Shown in pieces: positions 15,771-23,263 of a DNA stretch of 24,397 nt. The notes under the pieces are model-generated. The model made no database searches and was not told where the DNA came from. It was given only the letters and a program-made list of their open reading frames with translations. Every line of letters begins with the position of its first letter. The stretch's first letter is position 1. Source of the stretch: CAZHGD01 sp964531735 (GTDB taxonomy: Bacteria; Armatimonadota; UBA10988); assembly GCA_964531735.1 (NCBI GenBank), contig CAZHGD010000116.1, positions 1 through 24,397 on the forward strand, in the 5' to 3' direction. The position numbers and the translations under genes were made by a program.

Positions 15771-15800
15771 CGCCCCTCGGCCGGCGCCGGTCGAGGGGCG
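15771..15800 (+). terminator. Hairpin after the DUF4139 gene
   Basis: A 9-bp stem (CGCCCCTCG, 15771-15779, with 15792-15800) closes a 12-base G+C-rich loop, 20 bases after the stop codon at 15751. Only a mixed TGCTGTTGGG follows, so this is a moderate candidate. Confidence 0.5.
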
Positions 15801-15870
15801 TGCTGTTGGGTGACCAGGTGGCCATCGCCGCGGAGGAACATCGTTCGGACGCCGAAGCGTTGTTGGCAGC

Positions 15871-17259
15871 ATGAGCACCAGCCCTGACGGCCAGAGTCCG
15901 CCACCGGTCCACCGGCCCTACGCCGCGTTGGCCTACCGCCCGTTCCGTTTCTACGCGCTCGGGTCGCTGGTCAGCAACATCGGCATGCAGATGATGGGCG
16001 TGGCGGTGTCGTGGCAGATCTACCGGCTGACCGGCTCGGCCATGGCGCTGGGCCTGGTCGGCCTGGTGGAGGTGGTGCCGATCGTGGGGCTGGCGCTGCC
16101 GGCCGGCCAACTGGCCGACCGGCTGAGCCGGCGGCGGGTGGTCCTGGTCGCCCACCTGGTCATCGCCGCCTGTGCCGCGGCGCTGGCGGTGCTCTCGCTC
16201 GAAGCTCTGGCGCTGCCGGCCAGCGGGCTGCTGGCCTGGGCCTGTGCCGGCATCGAGGCGCTCAGCCGCCATATGGGCGAGACCGGCGTGCGCGTGGCCT
16301 CGCCGCTGGTGCCGGTGATGTACCTGGTGCTGCTGGTGCTGGGCGTGGTGCGCGCGTTTGGCGGCCCGGCCCGCGCCGCGCTGCTGCCGGCGCTGGTGCC
16401 GACCGAGGCGTTCAGTAACGCGGTCACCTGGAACAGCAGCTTCTTCCAGCTTTCCGCGGTGGTCGGGCCGGCGCTGGGCGGCGTGGTGGTCGGGGTCCTG
16501 GCCCACACCGCCTGGCAGTTCTCGGCGGTCTACTTCGCGGCGGCGGCCAGTGCCGTGCTGATGTTCGGCTGCATTTTCGCGCTGGCCGAACCGCCCCAGG
16601 TGGCCAGCGGCCGTGAGCCGGTGACGCTGACCAGTCTGCTGGCCGGGCTGCGGTTCGTCTCGCGCCATCGCATCATCCTGGCCACCATCACGCTCGACCT
16701 GTTCGCGGTGCTCCTCGGTGGCGCGGTGGCGCTGCTGCCCATCTTCGCCGACCGCATCCTGCACGTCGGCCCGCGCGGTCTGGGCCTCCTCCGCGCGGCG
16801 CCGTCGGTCGGCGCGCTGGCCATGGCGCTGTTCCTGGCCCACCGGCCGCCCATGCGCAAGGCCGGCCCGGCGATGCTGCTGGCGGTGGCCGCCTTCGGCT
16901 TGGCGACCATCGTGTTCGGCCTGTCGCGCAGCTTCTGGCTGTCCTTGGCGATGCTCTTCGCCACCGGCGCGGTGGACAACATCTCGGTGGTGGTCCGCCA
17001 CACGCTGGTCCAGGTGCTGACGCCCGACGCCATGCGCGGCCGAGTCTCGGCGGTCAACCAGGTGTTCATCAGCATCTCCAACGAGCTGGGCGCCCTGGAG
17101 AGCGGCTTGACCGCCGCCTGGTTCGGCCCGGTCCTGTCAGTGGTCGGCGGTGGCCTCGGCACCATGCTGGTGGTCCTGGCGGTCGCGCTGGCCTGGCCTG
17201 AGGTCCGCCGCTTCGGCAGCCTGGCCGACGCGCGGCCGGCCGAGGCCGAGACGGTCTAG
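15871..17259 (+). CDS. MFS exporter, EntS/MFS_3 type
   Basis: This 462-residue protein has about twelve hydrophobic segments and begins FRFYALGSLVSNIGMQMMGV at about 26-45, typical of the MFS_3/enterobactin-exporter branch. The loop motif GQLADRLSRRR between helices 2 and 3 is the conserved MFS motif A variant, and a mid-protein segment (FGGPARAALLPALVPTEAFSNAVTWNSS) is characteristic of the family. Such proteins export siderophores, drugs or other small molecules. The substrate here is unknown and there are no biosynthetic neighbours. The start at 15871 (MSTSPDG) has no good Shine-Dalgarno sequence; a GGAGGA at 15832-15837 is too far away. It is separated from the upstream gene by a hairpin and is not closely related to the two MFS-HEAT proteins. 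Confidence 0.87.
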   Translation: MSTSPDGQSPPPVHRPYAALAYRPFRFYALGSLVSNIGMQMMGVAVSWQIYRLTGSAMALGLVGLVEVVPIVGLALPAGQLADRLSRRRVVLVAHLVIAACAAALAVLSLEALALPASGLLAWACAGIEALSRHMGETGVRVASPLVPVMYLVLLVLGVVRAFGGPARAALLPALVPTEAFSNAVTWNSSFFQLSAVVGPALGGVVVGVLAHTAWQFSAVYFAAAASAVLMFGCIFALAEPPQVASGREPVTLTSLLAGLRFVSRHRIILATITLDLFAVLLGGAVALLPIFADRILHVGPRGLGLLRAAPSVGALAMALFLAHRPPMRKAGPAMLLAVAAFGLATIVFGLSRSFWLSLAMLFATGAVDNISVVVRHTLVQVLTPDAMRGRVSAVNQVFISISNELGALESGLTAAWFGPVLSVVGGGLGTMLVVLAVALAWPEVRRFGSLADARPAEAETV

Positions 17260-17283
17260 GCAGCCGCTCGGAGATCCTGTCCG

Positions 17284-17369
17284 GTAGGGGCGGGCCCTGG
17301 TGCCCGCCCTGTCACTGCCCGGTAGGCGCTTGGTGGCCCGCCGCCGGGCGACCCAAGGGTCGCCCCTAC
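17284..17369. repeat. Palindromic intergenic repeat with GTAGGGGCG...CGCCCCTAC ends
   Basis: The element is bounded by GTAGGGGCG (17284-17292) and its inverse CGCCCCTAC (17361-17369). Inside are two hairpins: an 8-bp stem 17288-17295/17302-17309 around CCTGGT, and a 9-bp stem 17346-17354/17357-17365 with only two bases between arms. Similar GTAGGGGCG(G/A)CC palindromes are scattered through many environmental genomes. It lies in the 364-base gene-free gap 17260-17623, whose remainder holds one further hairpin and a promoter. Confidence 0.65.
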
Positions 17370-17437
17370 GCGACAACGTCACCGGCAGGCTGCCTAGAGC
17401 CGGCTGCGGGGCGTCAGGCGCCGCCACCATCTGGACC

Positions 17438-17454
17438 GCGGGCGTCTCGCCCGC
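17438..17454. repeat. GCGGGCG-TCT-CGCCCGC hairpin repeat
   Basis: A perfect 7-bp stem (17438-17444 with 17448-17454) around TCT sits in the context TGGACCGCGGGCGTCTCGCC. This is a known type of abundant noncoding palindrome whose spurious translation (WTAGVSPAE) appears in many databases. It sits in the same gene-free gap as the repeat at 17284-17369. Confidence 0.6.
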
Positions 17455-17551
17455 CGAGCCCCGGCCGCCCCGCCGGACCTTGCGCCACACCGGTGTCACG
17501 GCCTCTGGAAGCGCGTCACCAAGCGTCTCGGATGCGTAACGCCAGGTGGCG

Positions 17552-17580
17552 TTGACGCCCGGCCTGGCCCGTGGTAGATT
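17552..17580 (+). promoter_or_regulatory. Sigma70-type promoter
   Basis: TTGACG (17552-17557), a 17-base spacer and TAGATT (17575-17580) match the -35/-10 consensus at 5 of 6 and 4 of 6 positions. It lies 43 bases before the start of the 64-residue zinc-ribbon-like protein. Confidence 0.7.
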
Positions 17581-17623
17581 ATGGTCAGCAATCGGTTGAC
17601 CAGGCGCCGCCGAGGAGTTCAGC

Positions 17624-17818
17624 ATGGCTGGTAAGATGTCGAAGACGAACGTGGCCGCTCGCGCCGAGCAGCGCGCTGCCGCCAACAAGACCTGCCGCTA
17701 CTGCGGGCAGGACCTGCAGGTGGCGCTGATGGTCGCCGGGCGTGGCAAGACCCGCATGGTCCGCCTCTGCTGCGAGAAGGCCGGCGTGCCGCAGGAACAG
17801 GGCGAAGGCACCAAGTAG
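17624..17818 (+). CDS. Small zinc-ribbon-like protein, 64 residues
   Basis: The ORF starts at ATG 17624 behind GAGGAG (7-base spacing) and encodes 64 residues. A basic N-terminus (MAGKMSKTNVAARAEQRA) is followed by CRYCG (Cys24, Cys27), a central segment with basic residues (VAGRGKTRMVRL) and CC (49-50). Four cysteines could bind one zinc. The combination of small size, basic charge and zinc ribbon is typical of RNA- or ribosome-associated proteins, but I do not recognise the family. A good promoter and a strong terminator frame it as a single-gene transcript, which argues that it is real and well expressed. Confidence 0.75.
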   Translation: MAGKMSKTNVAARAEQRAAANKTCRYCGQDLQVALMVAGRGKTRMVRLCCEKAGVPQEQGEGTK

Positions 17819-17842
17819 CCTCGCCCCCCAGAGCGTTTCAGC

Positions 17843-17880
17843 AACCGCGCCTCCCGATGGTGGAGGCGCGGTTTTGTTGT
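17843..17880 (+). terminator. Strong intrinsic terminator
   Basis: A 12-bp stem (17843-17854 with 17862-17873) around a 7-base loop is followed by TTTTGTTGT, with its first Ts in the stem. It lies 24 bases after the stop of the 64-residue protein and is the clearest Rho-independent terminator in the window. Confidence 0.9.
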
Positions 17881-17924
17881 GCCTGCCCGTTTGGTCACCC
17901 GCCAGGCCGGCCGCCCGCCCGCGA

Positions 17925-17954
17925 TTGACCGGCGAGTCAGCCGCCGGCTATACT
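17925..17954 (+). promoter_or_regulatory. Sigma70-type promoter with short leader
   Basis: TTGACC (17925-17930), an 18-base spacer and TATACT (17949-17954) closely match the consensus. The next gene starts at 17974, so the transcript would have a leader of only about 12-14 bases, carrying a weak GGGCGGTGA ribosome site. Confidence 0.75.
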
Positions 17955-17973
17955 CGCGGCGAAGGGCGGTGAC

Positions 17974-18666
17974 ATGGCCTCGGAAGGCGTGCAGTGTCCC
18001 AAGTGCCGGGTGGCCAACTATCCCGGCCTGATGGGCTACCCTCGCTGCCACCGCTGCCACGAGCAGTTGCGGCAGTGCCGGTACTGCGTGCACCAGAGCG
18101 GCGGTCTGTGCCGGCTCGCCGTGGCGCAGCCGCCTCGTCTGGAGGCCGAAGAGGGCAAGCCCTACTGCGAGGCGTTCGCCTCACGGCTGACCTTTTCGCG
18201 GCAGGCCGCGGCGGCCAATGAGGCGTTCGGCGCGCGGGCCCGGATCGTCGGCTTTGTCGCCGGGCTGGTGGTGCTGCTGGTCTGGACGCTGGTGGCGGTG
18301 GTGGACCGCGACCTCAGTGGTCTGCGTCTGGAGGCCGCGGATCGCGTCGTCTACACCGAAGACGACCGCGCGGTGATCGGTTTCGAGGTGCTGGGCGGTC
18401 CGCCTACCGGCTGGGTGTGGGTGAGCCTCGACCCGGCCGTGCTCGAGTTCTACAGCGTGGTGGCGCCGGCCGAACTCGCCGGTAGCGAGCGCCCGGCCCT
18501 GGCGGTGCGGCTCAACAAGCGCGGCGCGGGCCAGTGCGAGGTGGTGCTGCTGCGGCGGCCGGACGCGCCACCCGAGACCATGGCCAAGGGGCTGCTCCAA
18601 CTGCCCGACGGGCATCTGGTGGGCGAAGCGAAGGTGTTGCTGCTGAACCGCTCGGTGCGCCACTAG
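17974..18666 (+). CDS. Zinc-ribbon membrane protein, unknown function
   Basis: This 230-residue protein has a cysteine-rich N-terminus: CPKC (8-11), CHRC (25-28), CRYC (35-38), then Cys46 and Cys65. This is enough for two zinc ribbons or knuckles on the cytoplasmic side. One membrane helix follows at about 90-110 (IVGFVAGLVVLLVWTLVAVV). The remaining 120 residues (DRDLSGLRLEAADRVVYTEDD...) are beta-rich and probably outside the membrane. The layout suggests a membrane-anchored protein linking a cytoplasmic metal-binding head to an exterior domain. I do not recognise the family. It has its own promoter and is 67 bases upstream of the epimerase gene, so it may or may not be co-transcribed with it. 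Confidence 0.72.
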   Translation: MASEGVQCPKCRVANYPGLMGYPRCHRCHEQLRQCRYCVHQSGGLCRLAVAQPPRLEAEEGKPYCEAFASRLTFSRQAAAANEAFGARARIVGFVAGLVVLLVWTLVAVVDRDLSGLRLEAADRVVYTEDDRAVIGFEVLGGPPTGWVWVSLDPAVLEFYSVVAPAELAGSERPALAVRLNKRGAGQCEVVLLRRPDAPPETMAKGLLQLPDGHLVGEAKVLLLNRSVRH

Positions 18667-18733
18667 ACGGCCGGTGTCGACGGAGCAGGAGTCGCCGCGG
18701 CCAAGGCGTAGCACCGGGTCGCGGAGCGACAGC

Positions 18734-19594
18734 ATGAAGATCCTGGTCACCGGTGCGGCGGGCCGCATCGGCGGCGCGATTGTGGAGCGTTGCGAAGGTC
18801 GGCACGAGACCGTCGCGTTCGATATGGCGCCGCCGCCGCGCGGCGACACCATCATCTGCGCCGATGTGCGCGACCGCGAGGCGATCTTCGCCGCCGCCAC
18901 AGGCTGCGACGCCATCATCCACCCGGCCGGCTTCCACGGTCACCAACTCGCCGCCGGGCACTCGTCGGCCGAGTTCCTGGAAGTCAACCTGATTGGCGTC
19001 AACCACCTCTACGAAGCGATGCTCCACCACGGCATCCGGCGCATGGTGCAGAGCAGCACCATGGAGGTGGTCTGCGGGCCGGACTGGCTGGCCAACGGCG
19101 CCGCGGTGCTCGACGAGGGCACCCAGCCGAAGCCGGACACCATGTATCCGCTGAGCAAGTACCTGGCCGAGCAACTCGGGCCGTACTACCTGCGCCGGTT
19201 CGGCATCACCACCGCCATACTGCGCTACATGAACGTGGACACGCTGGAGCCGATGCAGGCCGGCTACCAGATGACCGCTCGCTGGGTCTGGCGCTACGAC
19301 GTGGCCGAGGCCAACATCCGGGCGGCCGAGGCCAAGGCCATCGGCTGCGACATCATCCACATCGGGCCGGACACGCCGTTGAGCAACCAGGACATCGAGC
19401 GCAGTCGCCACGACCCAGCGGCGGTGCTCGAGCGGCACTGGCCCGGCTCAGTGGCGCTGCTGGAGCGGCACGGCATCAAGCTGCTCGACTGCTTGTGGCC
19501 GGTGGCGCCGATCGACAAGGCGAAGCGCCTGCTCGGCTGGCAGCCCGAGTGGACGTTCACGCGCTATCTGGCCGAGTTGGCGGCGGCGGAGTAG
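18734..19594 (+). CDS. NAD-dependent epimerase/dehydratase (extended SDR)
   Basis: This 286-residue protein has the Rossmann motif TGAAGRIG at 6-13 and the catalytic pair Y138-x3-K142 (YPLSK) with the SST site at 107-109, so the active-site triad is intact. It matches the UDP-sugar epimerase/dehydratase family, cytoplasmic and NAD-dependent; the sugar is not determined. The ATG at 18734 (MKILVTG) is used because GGAG lies 7 bases upstream and the nucleotide-binding strand starts here. The CBM9-like gene follows after 4 bases, indicating one transcript. The C-terminal region (KAKRLLGWQPEWTF) is the typical family ending. Confidence 0.9.
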   Translation: MKILVTGAAGRIGGAIVERCEGRHETVAFDMAPPPRGDTIICADVRDREAIFAAATGCDAIIHPAGFHGHQLAAGHSSAEFLEVNLIGVNHLYEAMLHHGIRRMVQSSTMEVVCGPDWLANGAAVLDEGTQPKPDTMYPLSKYLAEQLGPYYLRRFGITTAILRYMNVDTLEPMQAGYQMTARWVWRYDVAEANIRAAEAKAIGCDIIHIGPDTPLSNQDIERSRHDPAAVLERHWPGSVALLERHGIKLLDCLWPVAPIDKAKRLLGWQPEWTFTRYLAELAAAE

Positions 19595-19598
19595 GCCC

Positions 19599-20255
19599 AT
19601 GCAGCAGATCTACGTTCCTCGTGTGGCCGTGGCGCCGCCCCTCGACGGCGTGGGCCGGACCGGTAGCTGGGCGGCGGCGGCGGCCTTGCCCCGCTTCGTG
19701 CTGCACGACGGTCAGCCCACGCGGCAAGCCACCACGGCGCGGTTGTGCTACGACGAGGCGGCACTCTACGTGGCCTTCGAGGTCGCCGACGACGACATCT
19801 GGGGCACCTACCGCGAGCGGAACTCGCCGATCTACGACGAGGAGGTGGTCGAGATCTTCCTCGACCTGACCGGCGAGGGCGAGTGCGTCTTCGAGTTCGA
19901 GGTCAGTCCGCACAACGTGGTGCTGGACGGCGTCAACCTGCGGCAAGGCCGCAAGTTCGACTGGGACGACACCTGGTCGTGCGACGGTCTGGTGACCGCG
20001 GTGGCGGTGGATGGCCAACTCGACGACGTGAGCACGCGCGACACCGGCTGGACCGTCACACTGGCGATCCCCTTTGCCGGGCTGGGCCGCCAGACACCGG
20101 TGCCGGGCGAGCGGTGGCGCGCCAACCTGTTCCGCATCGAGCGCTCGCGGCGCGGCGAGGGCGACGAGTACCAGGCCTGGTGCGCCACGCAGGATGCGGG
20201 CGCAGCGCCGCTCTACTGCGTGCCCGAGCGGTTCGGCTGGCTGGTCTTCGGGTAG
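19599..20255 (+). CDS. Stand-alone CBM9-like carbohydrate-binding domain protein
   Basis: This 218-residue protein consists almost entirely of one CBM9/DOMON-like beta-sandwich: it begins with a PPLDGVGRTGSW-type opening, then RLCYDEAALYVAFEVADDDI, EEVVEIFLDL, FEFEVSPHNVVLDG, a WTVTLAIPFAGLG strand and a WRANLFRIERSR segment. No signal peptide is visible, unlike most CBM9 modules, which are attached to secreted enzymes. The start is 4 bases after the epimerase stop, and the gene ends 3 bases from the convergent hydrolase gene. Cytoplasmic CBM9-like proteins may bind free sugars or sugar derivatives, but their function is poorly known. Confidence 0.8.
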   Translation: MQQIYVPRVAVAPPLDGVGRTGSWAAAAALPRFVLHDGQPTRQATTARLCYDEAALYVAFEVADDDIWGTYRERNSPIYDEEVVEIFLDLTGEGECVFEFEVSPHNVVLDGVNLRQGRKFDWDDTWSCDGLVTAVAVDGQLDDVSTRDTGWTVTLAIPFAGLGRQTPVPGERWRANLFRIERSRRGEGDEYQAWCATQDAGAAPLYCVPERFGWLVFG

Positions 20256-20258
20256 CGC

Positions 20259-21068
20259 TCAGGTGTGGTCGGCCAGGGCCTCGGCCAGCCAGCGCCGCGC
20301 CGTGGCGCGCTCCGGCACGTTGCGCAGCAGCCAGCCGGCGTTGTGGTTGCGGAATCCGATCGGCAGCCAGGTGAACCGCCCGTCGACGGGCCCGGCCGCC
20401 AGGTACTGCTGAATGGGCTCGACGCTCAGTTCGTGGCTGACCAGCCAAGGCCGGCCATGCAAGCGGGCGAGACGGGCGTAGGCGCTGGCGCGGTCGCTGT
20501 CGGCATGGGGCCAGGCGCGTTCGCCGTCGAAGTGGCTGTAGGAGAAGAGCGCGCGCCAGAGCCGCGCGATGCGGTCGGTGCGCAGGCCGATGTAGCTGCA
20601 CGCGATGGCGCCCCGCGAGAAGCCGCAGAGGATGATCCGGGTCGGGTCGGCGTGGTACCGGGCGCAGACGTCCTCGACCGCCTCGACCGCGTAGTCGACG
20701 GTGGCCCCAGCGTCGCCCCACCAGTGGCACTGGTGGCTCCGCCGCTGCGGATTGACGAAGGGCAGGCAGAGCCACAGGCAGCCCGCGCCATCGCTGAGGC
20801 CGTAGCCCATCACGACGTCCTCGGGCCGTCCGCTGCTGTCGTCACCGAAGGCGTTGCGGTAGGGACCGTTGCCCGGGAACTCGACCAGCAACGGCCAGAG
20901 CCGGTCGGTCGTCCATTCGGGCGGCAGGTAGAGCGTGTGCCGCAAGGCATCGCCCGCGTAGCGCGGCAGCGCAGCCCACACGCGGCGGCCGGCGGCCGGC
21001 GGGCCCGCGGCAACCACGGGCGGGCGCAGGTCGCAGCGGATGGAGTGGATGTCGCGTGGCTCGGCCAT
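20259..21068 (-). CDS. Alpha/beta hydrolase, esterase-like
   Basis: This 269-residue protein has a nucleophile elbow GFSRG at 149-153 (Ser151), a probable oxyanion segment VEFPGNGPYRNAF at 62-74 and a late His242 (NHNAGW) as candidate catalytic base; the acid is less certain (Asp190 region or Glu213/Glu217). It has no signal peptide. The architecture resembles putative esterase/PHB depolymerase-like hydrolases found near carbohydrate genes. The start at 21068 (MAEPRDIHS) is the only good candidate, although its ribosome site is poor. It is convergent with the CBM9-like gene (3-base gap) and divergent from the dehydrogenase gene (76 bases). Confidence 0.75.
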   Translation of the reverse strand: MAEPRDIHSIRCDLRPPVVAAGPPAAGRRVWAALPRYAGDALRHTLYLPPEWTTDRLWPLLVEFPGNGPYRNAFGDDSSGRPEDVVMGYGLSDGAGCLWLCLPFVNPQRRSHQCHWWGDAGATVDYAVEAVEDVCARYHADPTRIILCGFSRGAIACSYIGLRTDRIARLWRALFSYSHFDGERAWPHADSDRASAYARLARLHGRPWLVSHELSVEPIQQYLAAGPVDGRFTWLPIGFRNHNAGWLLRNVPERATARRWLAEALADHT

Positions 21069-21144
21069 GGTGCCGGTTTCGGCGCGGACCAGTGGGTCTC
21101 CTGCTGCGTGAACCGGGGCCAGCGGTAGATGGGAGCGAGTAGCG

Positions 21145-22113
21145 ATGCGAGCCGTGCGGCTGCAAGCGATTCGGCAGGCAGAACTGGTGCCGGTGCCTGA
21201 ACCGCGCGTTGGCCCGGGCGAGGTCAGCGTGGCGGTGACGCACTGCGCGCTGTGCCGCAGCGACGCGGTGATGTGGTCGCAGGGCCACCGCGACCTGCGG
21301 TTGCCACGGGTGCTCGGCCACGAGGTGGCCGGGCGCCTCGACGGGCAGGCGGTCGTGGTCTGGCCAGGTACCACCTGTGGCTGCTGTCGGCACTGTCGCG
21401 ACGGCCGCGAGAACCTCTGCGAGGGCATGGCGGTCCTGGGCTTCCACCGCGATGGCGGACTGGCCGCACGCGTGGCCGTGCCGGCCGAGGCGGTGCTGGC
21501 TGTGCCCGCCGGGCTGCCGGGCGACATCGCCTGTCTGGCCGAGCCCTTGGCCTGCGGGCTGAACGCGCTCACGGCGGCCGGGGTGACCCCCGGCGATCGG
21601 GTGCTGGTCGTGGGCGGCGGGCCGGTCGGCCTGCTACTGGCGCTGGCAGCCCGCCACCGTGGGGCGGTACCGGCCGTGGCCGAGAGCCACGGCGAACGTC
21701 GCGAGCGCGGGCGCTCGTTCCGTGACGCCGCCGATGTGACCGAGGCGCCGCAGGATGCCGAGGGGTTCGACGTGGCGATCAACGCCACCTCGGCGCTGGC
21801 CGGCTTCGAGCGCGCGCTGCGCGGGGTGCGGCCGGGCGGGCGGCTGGGCCTGTTCAGCGCCCTGCGCGGCGGCGAAGCACTGCCGACCCGGTGGCTGAAC
21901 GAGGTTCACTACCGCGAGCTGCGACTGGCCGGTGCCTACGGTTGCACGCGGTCCCAGATGCGTGAGGCACTGCCGGTGCTGCTGGAACACCGCGAGGCCG
22001 TCGCGCAGTTGGTAGACAGGCTGGCGGCACTCGAACAGGTGCCCGAGTTGCTGCCGCAGGTTCTGGCCGGGCAGTGGATGCGCTGCGTGATCGCGATCGG
22101 GGAGAGCGGTTGA
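21145..22113 (+). CDS. Zinc-dependent alcohol dehydrogenase (MDR family)
   Basis: This 322-residue protein matches medium-chain zinc dehydrogenases. Cys37 (CALCRSD), His59-Glu60 (GHE) and Glu133 (AEPLACG) form the catalytic zinc site. Cys78, Cys81, Cys84 and Cys92 (CGCCRHCRDGRENLC) form the structural zinc site. GGGPVG (157-162) is the NAD(P)-binding turn. It is somewhat shorter than the usual 340-350 residues, mostly in the cofactor-binding half. It starts at ATG 21145 behind GGGAG. Its stop overlaps the start of the TrpD-like gene (TGATG), so the two are made together. The substrate, probably a polyol or sugar alcohol, is inference. Confidence 0.9.
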   Translation: MRAVRLQAIRQAELVPVPEPRVGPGEVSVAVTHCALCRSDAVMWSQGHRDLRLPRVLGHEVAGRLDGQAVVVWPGTTCGCCRHCRDGRENLCEGMAVLGFHRDGGLAARVAVPAEAVLAVPAGLPGDIACLAEPLACGLNALTAAGVTPGDRVLVVGGGPVGLLLALAARHRGAVPAVAESHGERRERGRSFRDAADVTEAPQDAEGFDVAINATSALAGFERALRGVRPGGRLGLFSALRGGEALPTRWLNEVHYRELRLAGAYGCTRSQMREALPVLLEHREAVAQLVDRLAALEQVPELLPQVLAGQWMRCVIAIGESG

Positions 22114-23174
22114 TGGCGACGGAGGCGGAGCTGCGTGATTTCGGGCGGCTGATCTGCGCGGTGGCCGCCGGGCGGCGACTGAGCCGCGAGGAGGCGCGCG
22201 AGGCGTACCGGCAGGTGGTGCTCAACGAGCAGCCCGAGCTGCAGCAGGGCGCCTTCCTGATGGCTCATCTGGCGCGCGGCCCGGTGACCGAGGAGTTGAG
22301 TGGCGCCTGGGACGCGCTGGACGAGTACGATACGGCGAAGATCAGCGTCGATCTGGCTGGCCCGGTCTGCGACATCGTGGGCACCGGGTCCGACCGGCTG
22401 AAGACGCTGAACTGCTCGACGCCCTCGGCGCTGATCGCGGCGGCTTGCGGCCTGCCGGTGGCCAAGAAGGGCGCGCGGCTGGTGACCGGCGTGGCTGGCG
22501 CGTCGGACGTGATGGAGCTCCTCGGTGTCGACCTGAACTGCCCGCTGGCGCGCGCTCAGGCCAGCCTGCAGCAGCACGGCATCTGCTACCTGCCTGGCGA
22601 GGCCTTCCTCCGCGCCGGCTGGGCGCGGCTGATCACCTCGATGCGGTTCACCTCCGCCTTCAACATCATCGGCCCGCTCACGCGGCCCTGTCCGCAGACC
22701 AACTGCATCGTCATCGGCGCCTACGCGCCGCATGTCTGCGAGCAGTTGATCGCAGTGCTGCAAGGCATCGGCATGCCGGCGGCGCTGGCGCCCTACGGCA
22801 TGGCCGAAGACCGTGACGCCACCGAGGGCATGGACGAGTTCTCGCTGGCGGGGCCAACCAGTGTGGTCGAACTGCGCGATGGCGCGGTGCATTCCTACGA
22901 GGTGACGCCGGCGGACTTCGGCGCGACCATGGTGCCGTTCGAGCGCATTGCCAGCCGGTCGACGGCGGCGGGCAACGCCGCGGTGGTCCGCGAGGTGCTG
23001 ACCGAGCGACATGACGGGCCCGAGGCCGACTTCTTCTGCCTCAACGCCGCGGCAGCGCTGTACCTGGCCGGCCTGGCCGACAGCTACGCCGGCGGCTTTG
23101 GCCGCGCCAAGCAGGCCCTGGCGACCGGCGCCGCCGCCGAGAAGCTGGCCCTGCTGCGCGAGGCGCAAGGGTAG
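22113..23174 (+). CDS. TrpD-like glycosyl transferase family 3 / phosphoribosyltransferase-like protein
   Basis: This 353-residue protein has the two-domain layout of anthranilate phosphoribosyltransferase: the helical N-domain (about 5-75), then GTGSD (90-94), KTLNCST (97-103), VAKKGAR (116-122), GASD (129-132), FNIIGPLTRP (183-192) and GMDEFSLAGPT in the C-terminal half. The motifs differ from true TrpD, which has GTGGD, TFNIST, KHGNR and SSKxGSADxLE. The altered KKGAR and GASD elements touch the PRPP and anthranilate sites, so the substrate may be different. No trp genes are nearby. The start at 22113 overlaps the dehydrogenase stop and has GGGGAG upstream. A role as a paralogue acting on another acceptor is inferred. 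Confidence 0.83.
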   Translation: MATEAELRDFGRLICAVAAGRRLSREEAREAYRQVVLNEQPELQQGAFLMAHLARGPVTEELSGAWDALDEYDTAKISVDLAGPVCDIVGTGSDRLKTLNCSTPSALIAAACGLPVAKKGARLVTGVAGASDVMELLGVDLNCPLARAQASLQQHGICYLPGEAFLRAGWARLITSMRFTSAFNIIGPLTRPCPQTNCIVIGAYAPHVCEQLIAVLQGIGMPAALAPYGMAEDRDATEGMDEFSLAGPTSVVELRDGAVHSYEVTPADFGATMVPFERIASRSTAAGNAAVVREVLTERHDGPEADFFCLNAAAALYLAGLADSYAGGFGRAKQALATGAAAEKLALLREAQG

Positions 23175-23209
23175 TCGGGTCCCAGCGGCGGCGTGGCTGG
23201 AGGACGGCC

Positions 23210-23239
23210 GTGTCAGGCGGCCAATCGTGTGCGTACAAT
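23210..23239 (+). promoter_or_regulatory. Candidate sigma70 promoter
   Basis: GTGTCA (23210-23215), an 18-base spacer and TACAAT (23234-23239) give a good -10 and a weak -35. It lies in the gap between the TrpD-like gene and the gene starting at 23264, which has AGGAG at 23250-23254. Confidence 0.5.
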
Positions 23240-23263
23240 AGGGTCGAGACAGGAGCACACGAG

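Noticed and set aside
15748..17001. Long minus-strand reading frame of 417 codons
   Set aside because: It is antisense to the MFS exporter, extremely rich in Gln, His and Arg, and has no recognisable motif.
17300..17539. 79-codon reading frame containing IWTAGVSPAE
   Set aside because: It is the translation of noncoding palindromic repeats; the WTAGVSPAE string is a well-known spurious product of such elements.
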